Part shown: positions 35,129 to 43,146 of the stretch, one piece after another | How positions within the stretch are numbered: position 1 is the first letter of the stretch | Layout of the letters: each line of letters starts with the position of its first letter | DNA from: Brevibacterium sp. RIT 803 | GTDB lineage: Bacteria; Actinomycetota; Actinomycetes; Actinomycetales; Brevibacteriaceae | NCBI RefSeq assembly: GCF_016892625.1 | Contig: NZ_JAFEMW010000003.1 | Span: 496,001-560,000 of the forward strand | Reading direction: 5' to 3' | Length of the DNA: 64,000 bases | Program-made: the position numbers and the translations under genes | The notes under the pieces: generated by a model | What the model saw: the letters and a program-made list of their open reading frames with translations, nothing else | What the model was told of the DNA's origin: nothing | Database searches by the model: none

Positions 35129-36069
35129 GCCCCACCCATCACACCATCGCCTGTTGCATGCACGGCTTCTCTCCCACCGATTCCAACGGCCTGCCGCTCC
35201 AGGAGGCTGCCCCGCAGACGTGGGCCGAGATCTTCTCGACGCTGACCGGCCTCGGGTTCACTGCCCTCGAGATCGCCGACAGCCATATCCGCCCCGCCGA
35301 TCTCTCACCTGAACGTCGCGGACTCCTCAAAGATCTTGCCGCCTCGGCGGGGGTCGAGCTCACCTCCATCCATGTCCAACGCCAGTCGATCATCGACCCC
35401 GACCGTGGGGAGGCCAACCTCGACTACGCGCATCGAACGATAGATGCGGCCGCAGAACTCGGCTGTCAGGTCTTCTCCACGGGACTCCATCAGCCCTTCT
35501 CCCACGCCCAACGCGAGGCCCTGTGGTTCTGGACGGCGAAAGGCTGGACCGACCCCGCCGACCCCGAGGTCCGCGCCCTGGCCGTCCGACGCCTGCGGGA
35601 GCTGGGTCGGCACGCCGCCGAGGTGGGCCTGCCAATGTCCTTGGAGATGTACGAGGACACGTATCTGGGCACCGCCGAATCCGCTGTCCGTCTCATTGAT
35701 GAGATCGGACTCGACAACGTCGGCCTCAATCCCGACATCGGCAATCTCATCCGCCTGCACCGCCCCATCGATGACTGGCGGGAGATGCACGAACTGACAC
35801 TGCCCTACGCGAACTACTGGCACATGAAGAACTACCAGCGCGACGAGGCCGCCGACGGCTCCTGGTTCACGTCCCATCCGACGACGATGCGCGACGGACT
35901 CATCAACTACCGCGCAATGGTCACCCGCGCCGTGGAGCTCGGCTTCAACGGCCCCTTCCTCATGGAGCAGTACGGGGGCGACAGCCTCGGCGTCTGCGCG
36001 GAGAACAGAACCTACCTCGTAGGGCTCCTCTCCACCGCCCCATCAACGAAAGGCACGACAGGCTCATGA
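35125..36069 (+). CDS. Xylose-isomerase-like TIM-barrel enzyme (isomerase or decarboxylase)
   Basis: 314 residues of the AP_endonuc_2 / sugar phosphate isomerase-epimerase family. The metal-binding set is visible: E in MSLEMYEDTYLG, D in GLNPDIGNLI, H in YWHMKNYQRD and E in FLMEQYGGDSLG. Relatives include hydroxypyruvate isomerase, OtnI (2-oxo-tetronate isomerase), erythrulose or tagatose epimerases and OiaC (3-oxo-isoapionate decarboxylase, which yields L-erythrulose). An OiaC-like job would explain why a kinase for L-erythrulose is in the same operon, but sequence alone does not decide. Coupled to both neighbours by ATGA. Confidence 0.8.
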   Translation: MSPTHHTIACCMHGFSPTDSNGLPLQEAAPQTWAEIFSTLTGLGFTALEIADSHIRPADLSPERRGLLKDLAASAGVELTSIHVQRQSIIDPDRGEANLDYAHRTIDAAAELGCQVFSTGLHQPFSHAQREALWFWTAKGWTDPADPEVRALAVRRLRELGRHAAEVGLPMSLEMYEDTYLGTAESAVRLIDEIGLDNVGLNPDIGNLIRLHRPIDDWREMHELTLPYANYWHMKNYQRDEAADGSWFTSHPTTMRDGLINYRAMVTRAVELGFNGPFLMEQYGGDSLGVCAENRTYLVGLLSTAPSTKGTTGS

Positions 36070-36875
36070 CACCCTCTTCTCCTGGTTCCCAGTCATCGAT
36101 CTCCCTGGGACCGGCTTTCCCTGCCGAACGCACCGCGGTTCTCACCGGTGTCGGCAGCGCCAACGGAATCGGCCGCCATACCGCGCACCGCCTGGCACGG
36201 ACCGGCTGGAACCTCGGACTCATTGCCCGCCGCACCGACGAAGCCCAGGAACTTGCCGCAGAGATCACCGAAGAATATGGAGTGGCCGCCCTCGGCATGG
36301 GCGTGGACGTGACTCGATCAGCGGAGATCGCAGAGGCGGCGGCCGCCTTCGAAGCGGGCCTGCCCCAGATCGTTGCGCTGGCGAACTTCGCCGGAGTCTC
36401 CTCCTCGACGACCTACTTCGAGATCACCGACGAGGAGTGGGCTCGGGTGATGACGAACAACCTCACCTCGACCCATCTCGTCACTCAGGCCTTCGGCCGC
36501 ATCATGGCGAACAACGGCGTGGGCCGCATCATCGGCCTATCCTCGGTCACGGCGCAGAAGGGTGGCGGAACGTTCTCCAAGACCGCCTACGCCGCAGCCA
36601 AGGCCGGGATCGTCGGCCTCATGCGCGGTGTCGCCCTGGAACTCGGCCCCTACGGGGTCACCGCGAACTCGGTGTCCCCTGGCCCCGTCGACACCGATAT
36701 CATGGGCGGCCCGCTCGATGACGAACGCCGCGAGGCGATGGGGGCGGCAACTGCCCTGGGACGAATCTCTGTGCCCGACGATGTCTCTGCCACCGTCGAA
36801 TTCCTCATCAGCGAAGGCGCCGGACACATCACGGGCCAAACCCTGAGCATCAATGGCGGGCTCTACTTTCACTGA
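36066..36875 (+). CDS. Short-chain dehydrogenase/reductase
   Basis: 269 residues, classical SDR. The cofactor motif is TGVGSANGIGRHTAHRLAR (a slightly expanded TGxxxGxG), with LANFAGVSSS, the catalytic Ser in IIGLSSVTAQKGGG, and Y-x-x-x-K in TAYAAAKAGIVGLMRG. It probably oxidises or reduces a sugar alcohol or sugar-acid intermediate of this operon, for example a tetritol or an aldonate. The start overlaps the stop of the TIM-barrel gene. Confidence 0.9.
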   Translation: MTPSSPGSQSSISLGPAFPAERTAVLTGVGSANGIGRHTAHRLARTGWNLGLIARRTDEAQELAAEITEEYGVAALGMGVDVTRSAEIAEAAAAFEAGLPQIVALANFAGVSSSTTYFEITDEEWARVMTNNLTSTHLVTQAFGRIMANNGVGRIIGLSSVTAQKGGGTFSKTAYAAAKAGIVGLMRGVALELGPYGVTANSVSPGPVDTDIMGGPLDDERREAMGAATALGRISVPDDVSATVEFLISEGAGHITGQTLSINGGLYFH

Positions 36876-36914
36876 TTTCCCACGCCCACATCACACCGAT
36901 CCAATGGAGGATCC

Positions 36915-37805
36915 ATGACCGTCAGCACAGACCACATCACGTTCGTCGGCATCGGGGCCATCGGCCTGCCCATGGCCCTGCGGCTGCAGCAGGCAGGATT
37001 CCATGTCACGGGCGTCGACCCCTTCCCGGGGCCCAGGGAACGTGCCGCTGCGGAAGGACTGCCGACAGAGGAACGACCGCTGTCTGCAGACTCCGCAGGC
37101 ACGGTCATCGTCATGGTGGCTGACGGCAATCAGCTCAAGCAGGCACTCGATGGGGACGAGCAGACCGGGTCTCCCGGATTGCTCTCACTCATGTCGCCGG
37201 AAGCGGTGCTCATCATCATGAGCACCGTGGGCCCCGACACGGTGCGAGCTGCAGCAGAGCGCGCCGAAGAGCGTGGCATCGGCGTCCTCGACGTTCCCGT
37301 CACCGGGGGCATAGCCGGTGTTCTGGCGGGGACCCTGCGCATGCTCGCCTCCGGCCCACAGGAGGTGCTCGAGTCGCGCCGGACGGTCCTCGAATCCCTC
37401 GGAACGATCATCGACTGCGGCGAGAGAATCGGAGACGGGCAGTCGTTCAAAACGGTGAATCAGCTGCTGTGTTCAGTCCACGTTGTGGCCGCTGCCGAGG
37501 CACTGTCATTGGCCGAGCAGCTCGGACTTGACCAGGCAAAGGTCCTCGAGGCCATGACTGCCGGTGCCGCGAACTCGTGGATGCTCGGTGATCGCGGCCC
37601 CCGCATGCTCCAAGGTGTTGACGTCGAGGTGGCCAGCGCCGTCGGCATCCTCGTCAAGGACACTGCCATCGTCGCCGAGGTGGCCGAAGACCTCGACATC
37701 GATCTCGCCCTGCTTCCTGTGGCAGCCCGTAAATTCGGCGAGGCAGCAGAACTGGGCCACCTCCGACGTGACGACTCGCAGGTGATGCGGACCTACGAGG
37801 TGTGA
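36915..37805 (+). CDS. Beta-hydroxyacid dehydrogenase family (LtnD/3-hydroxyisobutyrate dehydrogenase-like)
   Basis: 296 residues. Rossmann motif VGIGAIGLPMALRLQQAGFHVTGVD, substrate-binding loop DVPVTGGIAGVLAGTLRMLASG and the catalytic lysine in SFKTVNQLLCSVHVVAAAEAL. Related enzymes include L-threonate dehydrogenase and tartronate semialdehyde reductase. Preceded by AATGGAGGATCC, it is the last gene of the operon, followed by a 13-bp-stem hairpin at 37865. It probably oxidises an aldonic acid that enters the pathway. An oxidoisomerase role like ApnO is conceivable but not supported by a motif I can point to. Confidence 0.87.
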   Translation: MTVSTDHITFVGIGAIGLPMALRLQQAGFHVTGVDPFPGPRERAAAEGLPTEERPLSADSAGTVIVMVADGNQLKQALDGDEQTGSPGLLSLMSPEAVLIIMSTVGPDTVRAAAERAEERGIGVLDVPVTGGIAGVLAGTLRMLASGPQEVLESRRTVLESLGTIIDCGERIGDGQSFKTVNQLLCSVHVVAAAEALSLAEQLGLDQAKVLEAMTAGAANSWMLGDRGPRMLQGVDVEVASAVGILVKDTAIVAEVAEDLDIDLALLPVAARKFGEAAELGHLRRDDSQVMRTYEV

Positions 37806-37864
37806 GCGGCGCGCCGCGAGAGCGTGCCCCGTCGAACCTCAATCAGTGACCTGAATGGACGACA

Positions 37865-37894
37865 AAGGCTTCTTCTCAAACGAGAAGAAGCCTT
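37865..37894. terminator. Bidirectional terminator hairpin
   Basis: AAGGCTTCTTCTC (37865-37877) pairs perfectly with 37882-37894 around the loop AAAC, a 13-bp stem. It lies between the erythrulose operon (rightward) and the small peptide gene (leftward). Read leftward it is followed by TTTGT, read rightward by no T-run, so it fits best as the terminator of the leftward peptide gene. Confidence 0.75.
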
Positions 37895-37932
37895 CGTTGC
37901 GACCGTTGCGATCGCAGGGATCCGTGATCGGA

Positions 37933-37995
37933 TCAGGCGAGGCCGAGTGCCCCGAGGATGGCGTTAAGGATATCTGGGAGATTGAGGTTGATCAT
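37933..37995 (-). CDS. 20-residue hydrophobic peptide gene with its own promoter and terminator
   Basis: From ATG 37995 to TGA 37933: MINLNLPDILNAILGALGLA. A good ribosome binding site (GAAAGGAAAA, five to eight bases upstream), a consensus-like promoter 46-74 bases upstream (38069-38041) and a 13-bp-stem hairpin 38 bases after the stop make a complete transcription unit of about 170 bases. The peptide is Leu/Ile-rich with one Asp and no Lys/Arg; the central part could be an amphipathic helix. Small secreted or membrane-active peptides (modulin-like, toxin-like or pore-forming) look like this. No homologue is recalled, so the function is unknown. An alternative is a small RNA whose coding frame is incidental. 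Confidence 0.6.
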   Translation of the reverse strand: MINLNLPDILNAILGALGLA

Positions 37996-38016
37996 GATTT
38001 TCCTTTCGTAAAGACA

Positions 38017-38032
38017 CTTCACTTTTGTGAAG
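38017..38032 (-). promoter_or_regulatory. Small hairpin in the 5' leader of the peptide gene
   Basis: CTTCAC-AAAA-GTGAAG on the minus strand: a 6-bp stem with an AAAA loop just after the predicted transcription start, ahead of the ribosome binding site. It could stabilise the 5' end of the message. Confidence 0.4.
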
Positions 38033-38040
38033 GCACCTTG

Positions 38041-38069
38041 ATTTAATCAGTGATGTTTCCCCAGGTCAA
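38041..38069 (-). promoter_or_regulatory. Promoter of the small peptide gene
   Basis: On the minus strand: TTGACC (38069-38064), exactly 17 bases, TTAAAT (38046-38041). This is one of the most consensus-like sigma-70-type promoters in the window. Transcription would start near 38034, giving a leader of about 39 bases before the peptide ATG. Confidence 0.75.
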
Positions 38070-38145
38070 AAGCTATGCCCTTCCAATCGGCAACCTACCG
38101 GATAGTAGTGTTCTCGATGCGGCCTCGGACCTGCCCGGAATCGAC

Positions 38146-38940
38146 TCATCGCCCGCGCCATTCGTAGGGAGTCTTATCGATGAACGCGTGCACGGCACTG
38201 TGGAAGTCCTGCGAACCATAGATGCGCTCGACGATGTCCTCATCGTCAACTGAACCGCCAGCATCCGAGAGCCTGCGCACAACTTCCTTGACCGACCACA
38301 TCGTCAGCGGCGCGTGCCCCTTGAGCGTATTCGCCCACTCTGCGGTCGCCTCGGCGATATCCTCGGTCACGAGTCCGACGAATCCTGCGGTCAGGGCCTC
38401 ATCGGATTCGATGAACCGGGCACGCAGCAGCATGTCGACCACACGGGCACGCCCGAGCAGCTCGATGAGCAAGCTCAGGGTATCCCCGGACAGACAGTTG
38501 CCGAGGGTCCGCGCGATCGGCACCCCGAAGCGTGCCCGCGGTGAGGCGATGCGCACGTCGGCACAGGCGGCGATGCCAAGCCCTCCGCCGACACAGTAGC
38601 CGTCGATCGCCGCGATGACCGGGACGTTCACGGCTCGCAGTCGAGCGAGCACCTCGGAGATGCGCTTTTCGTACGCGACACCTGCGGGGCCATCGAACTC
38701 GACGAACTGAGCGATGTCCGTTCCGGCGACGAAGGCCTTCCCGCCCGCTCCGCGCAGGACCATGACGCGGATGGAGTCATCTCCATCGGCCGTTTCACAC
38801 GCCTCGGCGAGGCCCATGTACATGTCCCAGGTCATCGCGTTGCGCGCCTCGGGCCGGTTGAAGGTGACGGTGAGGACACCGTCCTCGCGCTCGACGATCA
38901 GGTTGTCTGTCTTCGCCTCTGCGTCTGCTGCTTCGGTCAT
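38146..38940 (-). CDS. Enoyl-CoA hydratase/isomerase family protein
   Basis: 264 residues from ATG 38940, with GGGAAAGGCG upstream. Crotonase fold: VEREDGVLTVTFNRPEARNAMTWDMY, oxyanion-hole segments KAFVAGTDIAQFVEFD and AIDGYCVGGGLGIAACADVRIASPRARFG, and a C-terminal trimerisation tail. It lies 25 bases downstream of the CoA-transferase gene on the same strand, so it probably acts on the CoA ester made by that enzyme. Which reaction (hydration, hydrolysis or isomerisation) is not decided by the sequence. Confidence 0.9.
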   Translation of the reverse strand: MTEAADAEAKTDNLIVEREDGVLTVTFNRPEARNAMTWDMYMGLAEACETADGDDSIRVMVLRGAGGKAFVAGTDIAQFVEFDGPAGVAYEKRISEVLARLRAVNVPVIAAIDGYCVGGGLGIAACADVRIASPRARFGVPIARTLGNCLSGDTLSLLIELLGRARVVDMLLRARFIESDEALTAGFVGLVTEDIAEATAEWANTLKGHAPLTMWSVKEVVRRLSDAGGSVDDEDIVERIYGSQDFHSAVHAFIDKTPYEWRGR

Positions 38941-38965
38941 GGTCGCGCCTTTCCCTGTTCGCATC

Positions 38966-40171
38966 TCATTGTGACTTCAGTTCCACCAGCTCGGCTTCTG
39001 AGAACCCGAGTTCATCGAGAATCGAGTTGTCGGCACCGAGAGAGGGGCCGGCAGGTCCTCGCCTGGCCGGCGTTCGTGACAATCGCATCGGAGAGCCGAT
39101 CTGCCGAACGGTGCCGGCCACCGGGTGCTCAGAGTCCCAGAAGAAGTCGCGGCTGGCCAGGTGCTCATCCGTGAACACCTGCGAATAGTCGCTGATCGGT
39201 GCGCAGGGCACCCCAGCCTCATTGAGGACTTCGACGACCTCGTCGGTCGTCATCGTCTTCGTCTTCTCTTCGATGAGATCGATGAGCGCGTCCCTGTGAG
39301 TGAGCCTGTCATAGGACTCTTGGAAGCGTTCGTCGTCGAGCAGTTCCGCCAGGCCGAGGCCCTGACAGAACCTCACCCAGTTGCGAGGAGTGTTCGCACC
39401 GATGGTCACATACCCATCGGCTGAGTGGACCGCCTGATACGGGGCTTGGTTCTGGTGTGCGGAACCGTTCGGTCGGCCCACCTTCCCATCGACGAAGTAT
39501 CCTGCCGCCTCCCACACGGCGTAGGAGACTCCGCTCTCGAAGAGCGAGACGTCGATGTACTGGCCCTCCCCTGATCGGTTGCGTTCATAGAGCGCCGAGG
39601 TGAGAGCAAGCGCCACATACATCGCCGAGGTGAGGTCGCAGATAGGCACTCCCACCTTGGCCGGTGGCGAGTCGGGCTGGCCGGTGATGCTCATCAGCCC
39701 GCTGCGGGCCTGGGCCATGATGTCGAGCCCGGCCAATTTCGCCAATGGACCATCCTGGCCCCACCCCGAGGCCGAGGCGTAGATGATCCCGGGGTTGCGC
39801 TCACGGACGTTCTCGTAGGCGACGCCGAGGCGCTGCATGACTCCGGGCCGCATGTTCTCCACCACGACGTCGGCCGTCTCCGCCAGTCGCATGAAGGCTT
39901 CCTGCCCAACCTCGCTCTTGAGATCGAGAGTGATCGATTCCTTGTTTCGGTTGATGAGCATGTATGGGGCGCTCTCTCCATTGATGAAGGGCCCTGTGCT
40001 GCGCGTCTGATCACCGCCCGTCGGGTTTTCGATCTTGATCACCCGTGCACCGAGGTCGGCCAGCTGCATCGTGGCGAATGGTCCAGCCATGAACACTCCG
40101 AGTTCAAGAACGGTCACCCCGGCGAGGGGCCCTTCGCCACCGCCAGTCGAGCCGGATTCGGTTTCATCCAT
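38966..40171 (-). CDS. CaiB/BaiF (class III) CoA-transferase
   Basis: 401 residues from ATG 40171; the frame is open six codons further, but those codons are the GAGGAGG ribosome binding site. Family III CoA-transferase: GVTVLELGVFMAGPFATMQLADLGARVIKIENP, the catalytic aspartate region GLDIMAQARSGLMSITG and LTSALYERNRSGEGQYIDVSL. It moves CoA onto a carboxylic acid, probably the acid imported by the divergent TctABC transporter. It is divergent from the GntR regulator at 40302. Confidence 0.92.
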   Translation of the reverse strand: MDETESGSTGGGEGPLAGVTVLELGVFMAGPFATMQLADLGARVIKIENPTGGDQTRSTGPFINGESAPYMLINRNKESITLDLKSEVGQEAFMRLAETADVVVENMRPGVMQRLGVAYENVRERNPGIIYASASGWGQDGPLAKLAGLDIMAQARSGLMSITGQPDSPPAKVGVPICDLTSAMYVALALTSALYERNRSGEGQYIDVSLFESGVSYAVWEAAGYFVDGKVGRPNGSAHQNQAPYQAVHSADGYVTIGANTPRNWVRFCQGLGLAELLDDERFQESYDRLTHRDALIDLIEEKTKTMTTDEVVEVLNEAGVPCAPISDYSQVFTDEHLASRDFFWDSEHPVAGTVRQIGSPMRLSRTPARRGPAGPSLGADNSILDELGFSEAELVELKSQ

Positions 40172-40274
40172 GAGATCCTCCTCTGTCATTCGTCGATCCT
40201 GTAGGAATCACGTGCCCAACCTTGGACAAAGCATTGATTTGCTGGTGTGATCCGCGTTACAGTCTTCACACTAC

Positions 40275-40282
40275 TGTATACA
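40275..40282. promoter_or_regulatory. TGTATACA palindrome in the divergent gntR gap
   Basis: CTACTGTATACAAAAG contains the 8-bp palindrome TGTATACA, the form expected for FCD-type GntR operators, 20 bases before the gntR start and about 100 bases before the CoA-transferase start. It overlaps a possible -10 element. The assignment to the neighbouring regulator is inferred from position. Confidence 0.5.
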
Positions 40283-40301
40283 AAAGAGGATCTAACCGGA
40301 A

Positions 40302-41030
40302 GTGGTCACTCTCATCGCATCTCAACCCAGTTTGGCGACATTGGCCAGGCAAGCACTCGAAGGGACGATCCTGGCAGGAAACTACATGCCGGGAGAACGA
40401 CTCGTGGAGGAGCGCCTGTGCGAAGAGCTGGGCATTTCACGCCCTCCGCTGCGTGAAGCACTCAAAGAACTCGCGCACACCGGTCTCGTCGAGCACGTGC
40501 CGCGCAAGGGCGTGAGGATCATGTCGATCTCCCAACACGATGTCTTCGAGATCGCCACCCTGCGTCGCGAACTCGAACGAATGGCCATGAGTCTGACGCT
40601 GCCCGAGCTCGCTCCGGACCGGGTCGAGCGCTGCCGCGAGACGCTGCGCACGATGGAGGAGATCGCCGAATCCGGCACCGAAGGCGACATGGTCGCGGCC
40701 GGGTTCGAATTCCATTATGCGGTCGTCGGCCTGGCCGGCCACGCGCGGATCGAATCGACCTACCGAGCGATGGCGATGCAGCTGCAGATGTGCATGGCGA
40801 TGAACAACCAGGCCAGGCGGGAGATCGAGGATCTCGACGGCAACGTCGCCAGGCATGCGCGCATGCTCGACGTCATCCTTCGTCGCGACCCCGATGAGAT
40901 CGAACGCGAATTCGACGACCACGGAAACCTGTCGTTTCTCGTCGACACCGTCGACCAACTCGACGGAGCCACCCCGGAATCCGATCGTTGGCTCGAGGAG
41001 GTACGCGCTTCGCTGTCTGCGACCAATTGA
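40302..41030 (+). CDS. GntR-family regulator, FCD subgroup
   Basis: 242 residues from GTG 40302. Winged helix ALEGTILAGNYMPGERLVEERLCEELGISRPPLREALKELAHTGLVEHVPRKGV, then a helical FCD domain (EFHYAVVGLAGHARIESTY, HARMLDVILRRDPDE) for binding a carboxylate. It stands between the leftward CoA-transferase/hydratase genes and the rightward TTT transporter genes and is the natural regulator of both, responding to the transported acid. Confidence 0.9.
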   Translation: MVTLIASQPSLATLARQALEGTILAGNYMPGERLVEERLCEELGISRPPLREALKELAHTGLVEHVPRKGVRIMSISQHDVFEIATLRRELERMAMSLTLPELAPDRVERCRETLRTMEEIAESGTEGDMVAAGFEFHYAVVGLAGHARIESTYRAMAMQLQMCMAMNNQARREIEDLDGNVARHARMLDVILRRDPDEIEREFDDHGNLSFLVDTVDQLDGATPESDRWLEEVRASLSATN

Positions 41031-41113
41031 ACTGTCGACGCTGACACCAGCCGACTGCAACACCAGCAACGCACTATCGGGCACCACAGAAAATTCTGTC
41101 AAGGGAGATGGAA

Positions 41114-42085
41114 ATGCATTCGAAGAAACTGCTCACCACCGCGGCCGTGACCGGCACTCTCGCATTGGGCCTCAGCGCCTGCGGCCAAGCCTCGGGAGAT
41201 ACCGCCGGCGGAGAATTCGAACCGAAGGGCAATGTCACGATGATCGTGCCCTTCGCCGCTGGCGGCGGAAGCGATATCGCCGGCCGTGCCACTGCCTCGG
41301 GGCTGGAGGAGGCCACCGACAAGACCATCACGGTTCAGAACATCGATGGCGGCTCGGGAGCCGTCGGCTATTCGGAGTTCCTCGGGCGCAGCGGCGATCC
41401 GAACTACCTCCTCGCCACGGAGACGGCGATGCTCGCTCTGCCGGCAACACAGGATGTGGAGTTCACTCACGAGAGCTTCACTCCGATCATGAAGCTCGGG
41501 GATGACTACACTCTCGTCGTCACCAAGGCGGACTCTCCCCTGAAGACCTGTTCCGATCTCACGGATAAGGGCAAGAAGGAGCGTACTGTCGTCGCCATCT
41601 CCGGGGCCACCGGTCTCGACAACATCACGTTCACCCTGATGGAGAAGGCCACCAAGGCGAAATTCGATCGAGTGCCCTTCGAGTCCGGAGCCGAGGCCAT
41701 CACCGCAGCCCTCGGCGGCCAGGTCGAGGCGATCTCAGTCAACCCGGGCGAGGTCTCCGGCCAATTGGAGTCGGGAGACCTCAAACCTCTGTGTGCTGCG
41801 GCCGATGAACGCTACGAATATCCGGAACTCAAGGATATTCCAACGGCAAAGGAACAGGGCATCGACGTCGCCTTCGCACAGTTCCGTGGTGTCATCGCTC
41901 CCGGAGACATTCCCGAGGAGGCGAAGGAGTACTGGATCAAGAAGGCGAAGGAGTTTGAGAAGTCGGACGCCTATAAGACCTACATCGAAGACAACATGAT
42001 GCAGCCCAACGCCGCCTACGGCGATGACTTCGCCACCTACCTCGGCGAGAACGACAAAGAGCTTCGGGAAGCGATCGGGAAATGA
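41114..42085 (+). CDS. Tripartite tricarboxylate transporter substrate-binding lipoprotein, TctC type
   Basis: 323 residues from ATG 41114, because the earlier ATG at 41108 abuts the GGGAG ribosome binding site. Lipoprotein signal peptide ending in LGLSAC, so it is anchored outside the membrane. Then the Bug/TctC pattern: GNVTMIVPFAAGGGSDIAGR, GGSGAVGYSEF, VPFESGAEAITAALGGQVEAISVNPGEV. It captures a carboxylate and hands it to TctAB encoded downstream. The order is tctC-pdxA-tctB-tctA, with pdxA inserted and coupled by ATGA. Confidence 0.92.
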   Translation: MHSKKLLTTAAVTGTLALGLSACGQASGDTAGGEFEPKGNVTMIVPFAAGGGSDIAGRATASGLEEATDKTITVQNIDGGSGAVGYSEFLGRSGDPNYLLATETAMLALPATQDVEFTHESFTPIMKLGDDYTLVVTKADSPLKTCSDLTDKGKKERTVVAISGATGLDNITFTLMEKATKAKFDRVPFESGAEAITAALGGQVEAISVNPGEVSGQLESGDLKPLCAAADERYEYPELKDIPTAKEQGIDVAFAQFRGVIAPGDIPEEAKEYWIKKAKEFEKSDAYKTYIEDNMMQPNAAYGDDFATYLGENDKELREAIGK

Positions 42086-43146
42086 TCATGACGCCAGACA
42101 TCCCCCGAATCGTCCTCGTTCCCGGAGATCTCTCCGGCGTCGGGCCCGAGCTCATGGCTCGGCTCCTCGCCGACCCCGCCAATCGTGCTCGGGCGCGATT
42201 GCTCGTCACAGCGACGGCGGAGGAACTGGACTCCTTCGCCACAACGGCAGCGGTGACGATTGCCGATCGTGATGACATCGAGTATCTCGGCACCGACTAC
42301 CGCGGGCCTGCCATCCCTGTCGGTGAAGTCAGCATCGCCGCAGGCGAGCGCGCCCTGGCTGACCTGGCCACAGCGCTCGACCTGTGCGCCGGCGGTGGGG
42401 CCGACGGTGTGATGTTCCTGCCTCTGAACAAGGGGGCCATGGGGCAGGCAGGCATGACCGAGGAAGACGAGCTGCGCTGGTTCGCCAAGCGGCTCGACTT
42501 CAGTGGCTTCACCTCGGAGCTGAACTTCATCGAATCGCTCGTCACGGCACGTGTCACCTCGCACGTTCCCGTCTCGGAGATCGCCGAGGGCATCAGCGCC
42601 GGCAAGGTTCTCGAGACCATCGAGCTGCTCAATCGCGTTGTGGCGCAGACGCGCACCTCGACGCCGCGTCTGGCCGTCTGCGCGCTCAACCCGCATGCAG
42701 GTGAGGGCGGGAAGTTCGGCAGAGAGGAGATCGACGACATCGCCCCGGCCATCGAGTTGGCCCGCTCGCGTGGAATCGATGTCGAGGGGCCTTTCCCCTG
42801 CGATACTCTCTTCGCCCGAGCGGTCGGCGGGGACTATGACGGAGTGGTGACGATGTACCACGATCAGGGCCAGATCGCGATGAAGCTGCTCGGCTTCGAT
42901 CAGGGAGTCACTGTCCACGGTGGGATCCCGATTCCCATCGCTACCCCTGCACACGGCACCGCTCACAACATCGTCGGCACAGGCAAGGCCGAGCTCGGGC
43001 CGAGCACCCATGCCTTCGACTTGGCGGTGCGGATGGCTGAGAGCCGTCGGGCCACGGCAGGTACCGGCAATGCAGTCGCCGGGGCGGGCGCGACTGTAGG
43101 AGCTGCGGCTGGAGCGGCCGCGGGAGTGCAGGTGAGTCCACGATGA
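42082..43146 (+). CDS. PdxA-family dehydrogenase inside the TTT transporter operon
   Basis: 354 residues of the 4-hydroxythreonine-4-phosphate dehydrogenase family. PGDLSGVGPELMARLL at the start and the three metal-binding histidines in RVTSHVPVSE, ALNPHAGEGGKFGREE and TMYHDQGQIAMK are kept. The family also holds PdxA2 (threonate/erythronate-4-phosphate dehydrogenases) and TphB/IphB (dihydrodiol dehydrogenases of phthalate pathways, often with TTT-type uptake). Its place inside a transporter operon argues for a catabolic role and against vitamin B6 synthesis. The last 35 or so residues are a Gly/Ala-rich low-complexity tail not usual in the family. It overlaps tctC and tctB by ATGA. Confidence 0.85.
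   Translation: MIMTPDIPRIVLVPGDLSGVGPELMARLLADPANRARARLLVTATAEELDSFATTAAVTIADRDDIEYLGTDYRGPAIPVGEVSIAAGERALADLATALDLCAGGGADGVMFLPLNKGAMGQAGMTEEDELRWFAKRLDFSGFTSELNFIESLVTARVTSHVPVSEIAEGISAGKVLETIELLNRVVAQTRTSTPRLAVCALNPHAGEGGKFGREEIDDIAPAIELARSRGIDVEGPFPCDTLFARAVGGDYDGVVTMYHDQGQIAMKLLGFDQGVTVHGGIPIPIATPAHGTAHNIVGTGKAELGPSTHAFDLAVRMAESRRATAGTGNAVAGAGATVGAAAGAAAGVQVSPR

Noticed and set aside
37855..38046. A 63-codon plus-strand frame opposite the 20-residue peptide gene
   Set aside because: No ribosome binding site, and it runs through the terminator hairpin and antisense to a better supported gene.
42082..43146. Vitamin B6 biosynthesis gene pdxA
   Set aside because: It is embedded and translationally coupled within a TTT transporter operon regulated with CoA-dependent catabolic genes.
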